Below, one piece after another: positions 1 to 7,562 of a DNA stretch of 10,639 nt (position 1 is its first letter; every line of letters starts with the position of its first letter). Origin of the DNA: Nitrospira sp. (GTDB lineage: Bacteria > UBA9089 > CG2-30-40-21 > SBAY01); assembly GCA_005239945.1 (NCBI GenBank), contig SBAY01000008.1, forward strand, positions 1 to 10,639, read 5' to 3'. Made by a program: the position numbers and the translations under genes. The notes beneath the pieces are model-generated. The model was not told the origin of the DNA and ran no database searches. It saw only the letters and a program-made list of their open reading frames with translations.

Positions 1-2
1 AA

Positions 3-74
3 GAGCTTTTAATCTGGAGCCACCAACAAGGGAAAATGGGCAAAACCATTGAATCTGTATTGGCAACTCTCTAA
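3..74 (+). CDS. C-terminal tail of an unidentified protein (5' truncated by window edge)
   Basis: The frame is open from the window edge and ends at a TAA at 72-74, giving 23 residues that end in GKTIESVLATL. The piece is hydrophilic and slightly amphipathic and carries no motif I recognise. It may be the end of a gene that lies mostly outside the window, or chance. No function is proposed. Confidence 0.25.
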   Translation, partial: ELLIWSHQQGKMGKTIESVLATL

Positions 75-365
75 AAAACGCAAAAGTTCAGTTACTTTAA
101 TTTTCCTGAAGGTAGTAATACGGTAGAATTTGTTTATTTGCCTTTGAGTCTTTTAGCTGGGATTATTGGAAGTGGAATAACGGTAGCTATCTTGATCGAA
201 TTAATTTTAATTTGGAAAGGTTTTTCGGATAAAAGATTCACCCACACCAAACACCCTCGTAAAAGACTTTCTTCTTTTTTGCTTCGTGAACCTTTTTATC
301 CGAAGACCTTCAAAATACCTCTTTTTGAAGAAACTAAAAGTTGGGAAATTTCTGGATGCAGATTT
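75..365. other. Stretch without a convincing gene
   Basis: The plus-strand frame that stops at 72-74 reopens at once and runs to 386. Its only possible early start is a TTG at 138 with no clear ribosome binding site. The translation has one hydrophobic stretch (around LLAGIIGSGITVAILIELIL), then a basic, low-complexity tail that overlaps the end of the minus-strand gene at 366. It could be a small single-span membrane protein or a degraded gene. Bases 341-368 resemble other repeat fragments in the window (the 14-mer GATGCAGATTTTTA recurs at 5120-5133). Confidence 0.25.
308..330. terminator. AT-rich hairpin downstream of the PEP-CTERM gene, possible terminator
   Basis: A perfect 8-bp inverted repeat, CTTCAAAA / TTTTGAAG, with a 7-base loop, lies 36 bases past the stop of the minus-strand gene. 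The stem is AT-rich and no strong T-run follows on either strand, so termination activity is uncertain. Confidence 0.25.
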
Positions 366-1424
366 TTACTCTATTACTGCCGTTAAGGGAATGTCCCTTC
401 TACCCTTCCTCCGACACCATTTTCCTAAACCAAGTAAACCAGAACCTAATAACAAAAGTGTAGACGGTTCTGGGATTAACCTTCCTTTCATTCTGACAAT
501 ATTACTTCCTTGGGTAAAATACAAATATGGTGTTCCATCAGGAGATTGAAAAAAGTGTGAATAGCAACCTGTTGTAAGAATTTGTTCTCTTTCTGTCCAA
601 TTAATTCCATCAGTACTTTTTGCCCTACCCAGACCATTAAGAGTGGAATAATATATAACATAATCACTTCCCCATGGCTCTTTTACTACATGAGGATATA
701 GTACATAGCTTTCCCATGTACTTGGAATATATGGAAGTGACAATTGTCTATTTTTCACATCCCAATTAATTCCATCAGTACTTGTTCCCCGCCATATCTT
801 TGATGGCCCTCCAACTCCTGGCCTTGGATGGTCAGTTACCGAATACCACATGATATATTCACTTCCTTCTTTAAGTACAGATGGATAAGAGACACAATAT
901 CCATCTCCTTGCGGGTTACTTTGTCCCTGAGCACTTAAAACCTTTCGTTCATCATTATTCCAATTTATACCATTCGAACTGGTCATATGAGAGATATAAC
1001 TTGACCAATCTCCTGCTATCCATTCATAATAATCATAGTGCCACATACGATAAGTACTCCCTTCCTTAATGACATAAGGAGAACCTGTTGAGTAATAACC
1101 ACTGTAAGGACCATGAACAAGTTGTCTGTTTGTCCAATTGACTCCATCGGTACTGGTAGCATATCCTATTCCATATATACCGGCGGGTGCTGCACTGGTT
1201 ACTCCTTGATACCACATTTTATAGGTTCCATTCTCATACATTATATAGGGTGAAGAAACGGCAGTTCTTTCCCAATTAGCAACTCCGGGAGTAAAAACTG
1301 TCTGTATCGAACTCGTGTCCCAAGTTATCATGTAGCTTTTAGATTGAGATGGACACAACATCACTCCCATTATCAAACATAGACTACTAATAAATTTTAT
1401 CCTTATTGTTTTTAATACCTCCAA
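366..1424 (-). CDS. Exported propeller-like (GH43/GH32-like fold) protein with PEP-CTERM sorting tail
   Basis: This 352-residue frame looks like a secreted protein. A basic start (KTIRIK) and a hydrophobic core (FISSLCLIMGVML) form a signal peptide near residues 5-28. The body is built of repeated units, each with a strand such as SPYVIKEG-TYRMW followed by S-(T/S)-(D/N)-G-(I/V)-N-W at 91-97, 149-155, 215-221 and 270-276. A fifth unit ends near 315. This pattern is seen in five-bladed glycosidase-like propellers (GH43/GH32 clan), but I cannot identify catalytic acids, so substrate and activity are open. The C-terminus has the PEP-CTERM layout: PEPST at 318-322, a hydrophobic helix, then an Arg/Lys cluster (CRRKGRR). 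In PEP-CTERM systems this tail is recognised by exosortase; none is visible here. Ten residues follow the basic cluster. The start is uncertain: the TTG at 1424 overlaps the Shine-Dalgarno, and no ATG, GTG or TTG lies at normal spacing after it. Confidence 0.75.
   Translation of the reverse strand: MEVLKTIRIKFISSLCLIMGVMLCPSQSKSYMITWDTSSIQTVFTPGVANWERTAVSSPYIMYENGTYKMWYQGVTSAAPAGIYGIGYATSTDGVNWTNRQLVHGPYSGYYSTGSPYVIKEGSTYRMWHYDYYEWIAGDWSSYISHMTSSNGINWNNDERKVLSAQGQSNPQGDGYCVSYPSVLKEGSEYIMWYSVTDHPRPGVGGPSKIWRGTSTDGINWDVKNRQLSLPYIPSTWESYVLYPHVVKEPWGSDYVIYYSTLNGLGRAKSTDGINWTEREQILTTGCYSHFFQSPDGTPYLYFTQGSNIVRMKGRLIPEPSTLLLLGSGLLGLGKWCRRKGRRDIPLTAVIE
1417..1421 (-). promoter_or_regulatory. GGAGG ribosome binding site lacking a canonical start at normal distance
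   Basis: On the minus strand GGAGG is followed by TATTAAAAACAATAAGG. The in-frame codons after it are TTA, AAA, ACA, ATA, AGG, ATA, AAA; none is ATG, GTG or TTG. The first in-frame ATG lies inside the signal peptide. Translation may begin at the ATA, or an original ATG may have been lost. Confidence 0.5.
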
Positions 1425-1497
1425 TTCAAATTTATAGTTTCCCTAAAAATATCTTCCACTGCTTTTTAGAAGCAGATAATTTTTAGGTATATACTTA

Positions 1498-1526
1498 ATA
1501 ATACCACAAAAATTTAAATTTGTCAA
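1498..1526 (-). promoter_or_regulatory. Sigma70-type promoter for the PEP-CTERM gene
   Basis: On the minus strand a perfect -35 TTGACA (1521-1526) is followed after exactly 17 bases by TATTAT (1498-1503), one mismatch from the consensus -10. Transcription would start near 1490, giving a leader of about 70 bases. The leader holds a small GCTT/AAGC hairpin at 1461-1473. Confidence 0.7.
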
Positions 1527-1599
1527 GAGCAAATTTTAAAAAATTTTCGATTAATTTAGTCCCAAATTCTTTCAATTCAATTCCAATTCCGTCAATTCC

Positions 1600-1663
1600 G
1601 GGGACAGAATACTAAATTATTCCTTTGTTTTGGGTAATTCCGGAGAATTTAGTATTGTCTCCC
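1600..1663. repeat. REP-like imperfect palindrome with GGGGACA tips
   Basis: The left arm GGGGACAGAATACTAAATT (1600-1618) and right arm AATTTAGTATTGTCTCCC (1646-1663) are near-perfect reverse complements around a 27-base loop. AATTCCGG occurs both before the left arm and inside the loop. Outward GGGGACAGAATACT-type arms are common in repeats linked to REP-associated IS200-like transposases; that link is from general knowledge, and no transposase is present here. The right arm ends exactly where the next element begins. Confidence 0.6.
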
Positions 1664-1711
1664 GAATGGCACTAACTTAAGCACTATAGCCATCTATTCT
1701 ATCGTAGTATC

Positions 1712-1823
1712 TTTAACCACAAAGGACACAAAGAATCTTCACCAAGTTCACAAAGACTTATAAAATAACCCATTCATTACTCTTTGTGTTCTTTGTGCTT
1801 CCTTTGAGAACTTTGTGGTTAAA
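1712..1823. repeat. TTTAACCACAAAG long hairpin repeat
   Basis: TTTAACCACAAAG (1712-1724) is perfectly matched by CTTTGTGGTTAAA (1811-1823). Between them, arms built of repeated (A)CACAAAG units on the left and CTTTGTG units on the right give an imperfect hairpin of about 110 bases. Similarity continues just outside the arms (TATC...GATA). The same AACCAC(A/G)AA theme recurs at 5132-5150 and 9113-9132. Confidence 0.6.
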
Positions 1824-1889
1824 AGGATAATACCTTTTTTCTTGTTGCCTTAAGCTTTTCCTTCTTTTGTCGATATTATACTCGGGTAG

Positions 1890-1906
1890 TTTCCCTTTTC
1901 GGGAAA
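1890..1906. terminator. TTTCCC/GGGAAA hairpin inside the MITE-like element
   Basis: A 6-bp stem with a 5-base loop is followed on the plus strand by T-rich sequence (TCTCTTATTTAGTTTTT). It could act as a weak terminator for plus-strand transcription or be part of the element's end structure. No plus-strand gene ends here, so its role is unclear. Confidence 0.3.
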
Positions 1907-2006
1907 TCTCTTATTTAGTTTTTCCTTAAGTTAGTGCCATTCAGGACAAAAAGCGTTAGAGGCAACAGTTTATTTTATATTTATCAGCACCTTGTATTAC
2001 TCATTC

Positions 2007-5000
2007 CTAATATAGTTTTGTGCGGAGGCGAGTTTTTATCTTTTGTCCCCAGTTATCAAAAATAATATAACCAATTGGAACAATTATCAATGTAAGAATA
2101 GTAGAAGTAGTAAGTCCACCTATAACTCCAATAGCCAGTCCTTGCATCTCTTCTTCTCCTTCTTTAAGTGCCAGAGCCATAGGTAATAGTGCAAAAAGTG
2201 TACAGATAGCAGTCATCAGAATAGGTCTAAGTCTAATCTCAGCGGCTGAGACTACTGCCTCTTTTATCTCTAAGCCTCTTTTTCTCTGCTGATTGATAAA
2301 ATCCAATAAGACAATGGCATTGGTAACTACAATTCCAACTAACATAATAATACCAATAAATGAGGCAATGTTAAGAGATTGTCCTGTGAGAAATAGTGCT
2401 AAAAATACACCAGTAGCCGCAAAAGGCAAACAGCTCATAATGGTTAAAGGATGAATCAATGACTCAAACTGAGATGCCATAATCATATAGACCAGAATGA
2501 TAGCAAAGATGAGCATCAAACCAAGGTCACGAAATGTGTCAATCATATCCTCATACTCACCACCAAAATCAATCAGGTATCCTGGAGGTAATGTTATCTT
2601 TGACAGAGTTGCCTTTACCTCTTTCATTACATCACCTAACTTACGGCCAGATAGATTAGCAGTGATGCTAACCAGCCTCTTCTTATTAAATCGTTTGATA
2701 TCTCCAGGTCCCTTGCCTGGAACAATCTCTGCTACATCTCTTAACAAAAGTTGAGTACCAAATGGTGAGGTAATAGCAATATTCCTTATATCTTCAAGAC
2801 TTTTGCGTTGAGATTCTTTAACTCTAACACGGATGTCAATTTCTTCCCCCTTCTGTCTCAATCTTGTCCATACATCACCCGCTACAGCCATTTTAACTAC
2901 AGAGGCAACCTGGGCAACACTTAGACCTGCCTGAGATAATTTCTCGCGGTCATAAGTTACTTGAAATTCAGGATTTCCTTCTTGCATACTTGTGGTAATA
3001 TCAACTACACCATCTACCTTTGAAATCACCTGTTTCACATCTTCTGCAATCCTTTTCAACATAGATAAATCCTTACCACTAACCTTTATTTCAACTGGTG
3101 CCTTACTTCCCATCGTCATACTTCTAAGGTCCTGTATTTCAAGAGCAGCAGATGAAATGGTATTAGTGATTTTTCTTACTTTATTCTGTACCTCTGCTGT
3201 AGTAATTTTGCGTTCATTTCTATCTTTTAAAGTGACTATTATCATACCTGTATATACCCCTGATACCTCACCCATACCCATACTTCCTGCTCTGGCTGAG
3301 GAGCCTTGATGTTCTCCTGTAAATGTAAAAACTTTATCCATCCCTTCCATTTTAAGTACTTCTTTCTCAACTATAGAGATAGCTTTGGAAGTTTCCTCAA
3401 GAGATGTTCCAACAGGCATCTTTAACCTTGCCATAAATGAACCTTCGTCAGATCCTGGCATAAATTCCTGTTGTGTAAAGGCAATAAGAATAAGGCTTGA
3501 GGCAAATAAACCAAAGCAGAGGGTAAGTACTTTACCCTTGTTATCAAGACACCATAAGAGTATTTTCCCATACCTTTCCCGCAATGCATGATACCAGCCC
3601 ACCTCTCGTTCTCCACCTGTTGTTGCTTTAAGAATTTTTGATGCCATCATTGGTGTAAGTGTGATAGCTACAAATAGTGAGGCAAATAATGCATAGGCTA
3701 TTACCCAGCCAAAGTCTTTAAAAAGTTCTCCAGCGATTCCTGTAACAAAAATCAATGGGAAAAATACAGCTACCGTGGTCAGGGTTGAAGCAATAATGGG
3801 CATAGATACCTCAGTAACACCAACTATTGCTGCCTCATGTCTATTTTTACCAGCACTCAAGTGCCGAAAGATATTTTCAACCACTACAATGGCATCATCT
3901 ACCAATCTGCCCATAGCAATAATTAGTCCGGTTAAAGTTATAATATTGATTGTAAATCCACGAAAATATATGAAGATAAAGGTAGTAATGATAGAAAAAG
4001 GAATAGCTAATATAACGATAATAGTTGGTCGAAAATTACGCAGGAATAAAAATAGTATAACTACAACTAATATTCCTCCTTCAATACCACTCCATTTAGT
4101 AGAGTGGATGGTTTGTCTTATATATTTAGCTATCTCAAACACCTTTTGTATCTTCACATCGCTGGGAAGGTATCTTTCAATCACTGGTATTTGCCTTAGT
4201 ATTTCATCTGTCACCTCAACAGTATTAGCGTCTGCTTCCTTACGAATGATCATTCCTACACTATATTTTCCTTTTAGCCTGGCATATCCTCGTATTTCCT
4301 TAAATGTATCTTTTACATCGGCTACATCTTTTAGATATACAGGATTGCCTTGTTTTATTCCTACAATTATCCTCTCCATCTCTTCTGGCTCTCTAAATTC
4401 ACCGATGGAACGAAGAGTATATTCAGTTGGACCACAAACTATTTTACCACAACTCTTATCCATATTTTCCAATCGCAATTTTTGAGCTATTTCAATTAAA
4501 GAGATTCCATGTGCCTTAAGCCTGTCTATATCAACCTCAATTAATACCTCTCGAATAAGTCCTCCCATGACTATCACCTGCCCAACACCCTTTATCCTTT
4601 CTATTCTTGGAGCAATTACATCTTCAGCTAAATCCTTTAGTTGAGCCAGGTCTCGTTGACTGGCAATGGTTAATGCCATAATAGGCATAGCTCCAATATC
4701 CATCTTAACCACTATAGGTTCTGATACATCCTTTGGTAAAAAGTCCTTTATTACCGAAAGCCTTTCACGAATATCTGCAGCTGCGCCATCCAAATTTGTT
4801 CCCCAGTTAAATTCTACTATGACTAATGAAGTACCTTCTTGGGAGGTTGAAGAAATCTTCTTCACCCCAGACACAGTAGCTACTACCTCCTCAATTGGTT
4901 TAGAGACCAACTTCTCAATCTCCTCCGGAGCTACCCCTTCATAGTTAGTAATGACAGTAATAACAGGGTAGTCTATATCAGGCATAAGGTCAATAGTAAG

Positions 5001-5093
5001 CTTAGAAAATGCCACTATGCCAATGATAACAATAATTAAAATGACCATCAGCACTGAAACTGGTCTTTTGACTGATAATTCTGGAATGTTCAC
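2007..5093 (-). CDS. RND multidrug efflux pump, inner-membrane subunit (AcrB/HAE1-type)
   Basis: This 1028-residue protein is the normal length for the RND/AcrB family: a proton-driven trimer in the inner membrane that exports drugs or toxic compounds through the adaptor and TolC-type channel. It shows the classic N-terminus (MNIPELSVKRPVSVLMVI, first membrane helix), a periplasmic porter region to about residue 330, and a helix bundle around 335-490. TM4 carries the proton-relay pair D399-D400 in GRLVDDAIVVVEN. A second porter region and a second bundle (from about LGLMLIFAIILVYMIMASQF) follow. In the TM10 equivalent the motif is GIVVTNAIVLLDFIN, so the lysine of AcrB (K940) is replaced, as in many non-enterobacterial homologues. 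The start is GTG, with GGAGG 11 bases upstream. It is the last gene of the tetR-tolC-adaptor operon, 76 bases after the adaptor. I see no strong intrinsic terminator before the MITE-like element. The substrate cannot be read from sequence. Confidence 0.95.
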   Translation of the reverse strand: MNIPELSVKRPVSVLMVILIIVIIGIVAFSKLTIDLMPDIDYPVITVITNYEGVAPEEIEKLVSKPIEEVVATVSGVKKISSTSQEGTSLVIVEFNWGTNLDGAAADIRERLSVIKDFLPKDVSEPIVVKMDIGAMPIMALTIASQRDLAQLKDLAEDVIAPRIERIKGVGQVIVMGGLIREVLIEVDIDRLKAHGISLIEIAQKLRLENMDKSCGKIVCGPTEYTLRSIGEFREPEEMERIIVGIKQGNPVYLKDVADVKDTFKEIRGYARLKGKYSVGMIIRKEADANTVEVTDEILRQIPVIERYLPSDVKIQKVFEIAKYIRQTIHSTKWSGIEGGILVVVILFLFLRNFRPTIIVILAIPFSIITTFIFIYFRGFTINIITLTGLIIAMGRLVDDAIVVVENIFRHLSAGKNRHEAAIVGVTEVSMPIIASTLTTVAVFFPLIFVTGIAGELFKDFGWVIAYALFASLFVAITLTPMMASKILKATTGGEREVGWYHALRERYGKILLWCLDNKGKVLTLCFGLFASSLILIAFTQQEFMPGSDEGSFMARLKMPVGTSLEETSKAISIVEKEVLKMEGMDKVFTFTGEHQGSSARAGSMGMGEVSGVYTGMIIVTLKDRNERKITTAEVQNKVRKITNTISSAALEIQDLRSMTMGSKAPVEIKVSGKDLSMLKRIAEDVKQVISKVDGVVDITTSMQEGNPEFQVTYDREKLSQAGLSVAQVASVVKMAVAGDVWTRLRQKGEEIDIRVRVKESQRKSLEDIRNIAITSPFGTQLLLRDVAEIVPGKGPGDIKRFNKKRLVSITANLSGRKLGDVMKEVKATLSKITLPPGYLIDFGGEYEDMIDTFRDLGLMLIFAIILVYMIMASQFESLIHPLTIMSCLPFAATGVFLALFLTGQSLNIASFIGIIMLVGIVVTNAIVLLDFINQQRKRGLEIKEAVVSAAEIRLRPILMTAICTLFALLPMALALKEGEEEMQGLAIGVIGGLTTSTILTLIIVPIGYIIFDNWGQKIKTRLRTKLY

Positions 5094-5119
5094 TTAATCC
5101 AAAACCTCCATTAATGCAA

Positions 5120-5151
5120 GATGCAGATTTTTAACCACGAATTGCACAAAT
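5120..5151. repeat. AACCACGAA-type repeat remnant in the adaptor-pump gap
   Basis: The 76-base gap between adaptor and pump genes contains GATGCAGATTTTTA, then AACCACGAATTGCACAAAT. This resembles the dispersed AACCAC(A/G)AA repeats at 1712-1823 and 9113-9132. Its insertion may explain why this junction, unlike the two upstream ones, is not an overlap. Confidence 0.4.
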
Positions 5152-5169
5152 CCTTACAATAAGTAATTT

Positions 5170-6282
5170 TTATATTTTTCTATTTAATGCTTTAACTAAA
5201 ACACCATCTTGTAAATTCTCTACTCCTCGAATGACCACTTCTTCATTTTCCAAAAGTCCTTCTACAATTTCCACCTTTTCTAAATCCTGCAATCCTAACT
5301 TGACCTGTTTTAATTTAGCTTTATTTCCTTCAACTATATAGATATAATTGTCTAATCCTCGATTAAAAACTGCTCCTTGAGGAATGCAAATAACCTCTTT
5401 GTGTTTTTCAAGCTCAAGTACTACTCGAGCAAACATACCAGGCTTTAGTATATAATGTGGATTTCTAATATGAATAGTGACCTTAAATGTTCTGGATAGA
5501 GGGTCGATAGTTGGAGAAATATCGTTAATTGTTCCAGTAAAGCTTTTATCTGGATAGGCGTCAAGTTTAACCTTTACCTCTTTGTATTTTTTTATTTTTG
5601 TAATTAAATCTTCAGAGGCAGATACCTCAAGTTTGACTACCGCAATATTCATCACCTTAAGGATAGTAGCCATCCCTCTTATTCTCTCTCCTTCATTGGC
5701 TATTTTAGATGCGATTATTCCATCGACAGGGGAGGTGATATTGGTATCTTCTAATTGCTGTTTAGAAGTTGCAAGTCCAACTTCTGCCTGGCTTACCTGT
5801 GCTTTAGCTACTTCAAGTTGTGCAGAGGCTAATTCAAAACCTGTCTTTGCCTTATCAAAAGCCTTATCAGCAATTGCATCTGTTTCCTTAAGTCTTTTTG
5901 CCCGCTCAAATTCTACCTTAGCATTATTATAATTTGCCTCTGCCTGTAAAAGTCCTGCTTGGGCAGTCTTTAATCCTGCCTCTGCTTGAGCTAATACAAG
6001 CTTAGCATCCGTAGGGTCTAATTTAGCTACTATCTGATCTTTTTTTACATAAGTATTTTCTTTAACAAGAATTTCTACAAGCTCTCCACCCATCTTAGGA
6101 GAAATATCTGCCTCTTTAATCGGTAGGATAGTTCCTAAAAGAGTAGTTGAAAAGACTATATCTGATATAAATGGTTTAGCGGTAACTACACTTACAGCCT
6201 CTATTTTTACATCATTTTTTGGCTGCTTACCACAGCCTATAATTAAAATTAATAGTCCTCCTATAAAAAAAGCTCTTTTCAT
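5170..6282 (-). CDS. RND efflux periplasmic adaptor (membrane fusion lipoprotein, AcrA/HlyD family)
   Basis: This 370-residue adaptor bridges the inner-membrane pump and the outer-membrane channel. The N-terminus is a lipoprotein signal: MKR, a hydrophobic core, then the lipobox LIIGC with Cys17 as the lipidated residue; Gly at +2 gives no inner-membrane retention signal by the E. coli Asp rule. A lipoyl half-motif lies near 55-90 (ISPKMGGELVEILV then GD-like KKDQIVAKLD). A long Ala/Gln-rich coiled-coil hairpin spans about 90-178, and the second lipoyl half is at about 181-215 (NITSPVDGIIASK). Beta-barrel and membrane-proximal domains follow (LKPGMFARVVLE, IPQGAVF). The ATG has an excellent AGGAGG ribosome binding site about 6 bases upstream, inside the 3' end of the channel gene. 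The start overlaps that gene's stop by 4 bases, indicating translational coupling. Confidence 0.93.
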   Translation of the reverse strand: MKRAFFIGGLLILIIGCGKQPKNDVKIEAVSVVTAKPFISDIVFSTTLLGTILPIKEADISPKMGGELVEILVKENTYVKKDQIVAKLDPTDAKLVLAQAEAGLKTAQAGLLQAEANYNNAKVEFERAKRLKETDAIADKAFDKAKTGFELASAQLEVAKAQVSQAEVGLATSKQQLEDTNITSPVDGIIASKIANEGERIRGMATILKVMNIAVVKLEVSASEDLITKIKKYKEVKVKLDAYPDKSFTGTINDISPTIDPLSRTFKVTIHIRNPHYILKPGMFARVVLELEKHKEVICIPQGAVFNRGLDNYIYIVEGNKAKLKQVKLGLQDLEKVEIVEGLLENEEVVIRGVENLQDGVLVKALNRKI

Positions 6283-7562
6283 AATTTTCCTCCTATTGCC
6301 TTTTCTAACCTTGCTAAAGCTAAATTGTAATCATACAATGCCTGGTAATAATTAGTTTTTGCTTGAGTTAACAGGGTTTGGGCATCCAATACATCGGTAC
6401 TAGTAGCAGCTCCTTCCTTATACATCTCTTTTGTAATCCTGAAATTTTCCTCTGCTTGTCCAATAGACTTTTTGGCTACACCAATATTTTTTTCTGCCTC
6501 CTGTAAATTAAGGTATGCTTCCCTAACTTCTAAACTGATTCTATTCTTCAATAAAAGTTTTTGCTCCTCTAATGCCTCTAAATTTGCCTTTGCTTGGTTT
6601 ACTCTTGCACCAGTAGCGCCCCAATTCCATAATTCAAGGTTTACCATTACCCCTACTGACCATGTCTTTTCCCATTCAATTTTTGGTTTGTGTCCTTTCT
6701 GATAATCATAATTGCCAATCATAGAAATAGATGGATAATATTGACTTTTGGCAATCTTTATTCTCTGCTCTAAAGCCTTGAGGTTAACATCTATCTGCTT
6801 TAATTCAGGTCTTTGTAGATGTGCTGTGTTTATACATTTATCTAATTCTAACTCTAATGGTGTAAACTCCAGGATATCAACAACTTCTACTGGAGTATTT
6901 TGCTCTCTTCCAAGGAGATTATTAAATGATGCCTTAGCTAATTTAACACCATTTTCTGCATGTACTAAATTTTGTTTTACATTGGCTAATTGGACATCTG
7001 CTTTTAAAACATCTATTTTAGCAACCATCCCTACATTATAGTAATTTTGTGCCATCTTTAGATGTGCATCTACTTGGTTGACGGACTCTGTAGCTACTTT
7101 GTAGAATTTTTGAGCCTTTAGGATACCAAAATATGCACTTTTTACTGCTAAGATTAATTCATTCTTTACCTTTATAAATTCTAATTTGGCAGCTTCATGA
7201 TTATGGATAGCAAGTTTATAGGCTGATGATATTTTCCCTCCTGTAAACAGCAGCTGTTGCAAAGTACCTTTAGCGTCATAAATTACTTCATCTCCCATAG
7301 CGATGCTTTGCCCCATAAAATCTATAGTTGGAGGTTCATTTAATCTGATATACTTTGACTCTAATCTCAAAGTAGGATAAAAGGCTGTTTTTGCCTCACA
7401 TACACCTTCTTTTGCAGAGATTACATTTTTTGATGCAGCACGCAAACCATAGTTATTAGCAAGGGCTATTTCAATACTTTTTTCTAAATTTAATAGTTCA
7501 ACCTCTGCCCATGCTACAGAAACAGTACTTATAACAACAAGTGTAATCCCTATGATTCTCAT
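6279..7562 (-). CDS. TolC-family outer membrane efflux protein
   Basis: This is the outer-membrane exit channel of the tripartite pump. With the start chosen here it is 427 residues. The signal peptide MRIIGITLVVISTVSVAWA is followed by the mature start EVELLNLEKSIEIALANN, the usual TolC opening. Two outer-membrane-efflux repeats follow, roughly 25-215 and 235-425, rich in Ala/Gln/Glu helices. The second ends in YQALYDYNLALARLEKAIGG, a strong family signature. A longer version starting at ATG 7589 would add nine hydrophilic residues before the signal peptide. The internal ATG at 7560-7562 is preferred because it begins the signal peptide directly and overlaps the repressor's TGA stop as ATGA. 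A GGGGAG lies upstream at somewhat long spacing, so coupling to repressor translation is likely. Confidence 0.9.
   Translation of the reverse strand: MRIIGITLVVISTVSVAWAEVELLNLEKSIEIALANNYGLRAASKNVISAKEGVCEAKTAFYPTLRLESKYIRLNEPPTIDFMGQSIAMGDEVIYDAKGTLQQLLFTGGKISSAYKLAIHNHEAAKLEFIKVKNELILAVKSAYFGILKAQKFYKVATESVNQVDAHLKMAQNYYNVGMVAKIDVLKADVQLANVKQNLVHAENGVKLAKASFNNLLGREQNTPVEVVDILEFTPLELELDKCINTAHLQRPELKQIDVNLKALEQRIKIAKSQYYPSISMIGNYDYQKGHKPKIEWEKTWSVGVMVNLELWNWGATGARVNQAKANLEALEEQKLLLKNRISLEVREAYLNLQEAEKNIGVAKKSIGQAEENFRITKEMYKEGAATSTDVLDAQTLLTQAKTNYYQALYDYNLALARLEKAIGGKL

Larger units (their letters stand above)
1664..1942. mobile_element. MITE-like element with perfect 18-bp terminal inverted repeats
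   Basis: GAATGGCACTAACTTAAG at 1664-1681 is exactly reverse-complemented at 1925-1942, bounding 279 bp. No open frame of useful size lies inside, so this looks like a non-autonomous element or a deleted insertion sequence keeping only its ends. Its interior carries the ACCACAAAG palindrome at 1712-1823 and a short TTTCCC/GGGAAA hairpin at 1890-1906. The flanks CTCCC and AGGAC are not a clear target duplication, so the true outer edge may lie slightly further out. It sits between the efflux operon's 3' end and the PEP-CTERM promoter. Confidence 0.65.

Noticed and set aside
341..368. Similarity of this segment to 5120-5133 and 8805-8821
   Set aside because: Only a 14-base exact match and loosely similar neighbours; too little to define a repeat family on its own.
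3775..4485. Long plus-strand open frame of 236 codons
   Set aside because: It lies antisense to the well-conserved RND pump gene; composition and lack of motifs mark it as a shadow frame.
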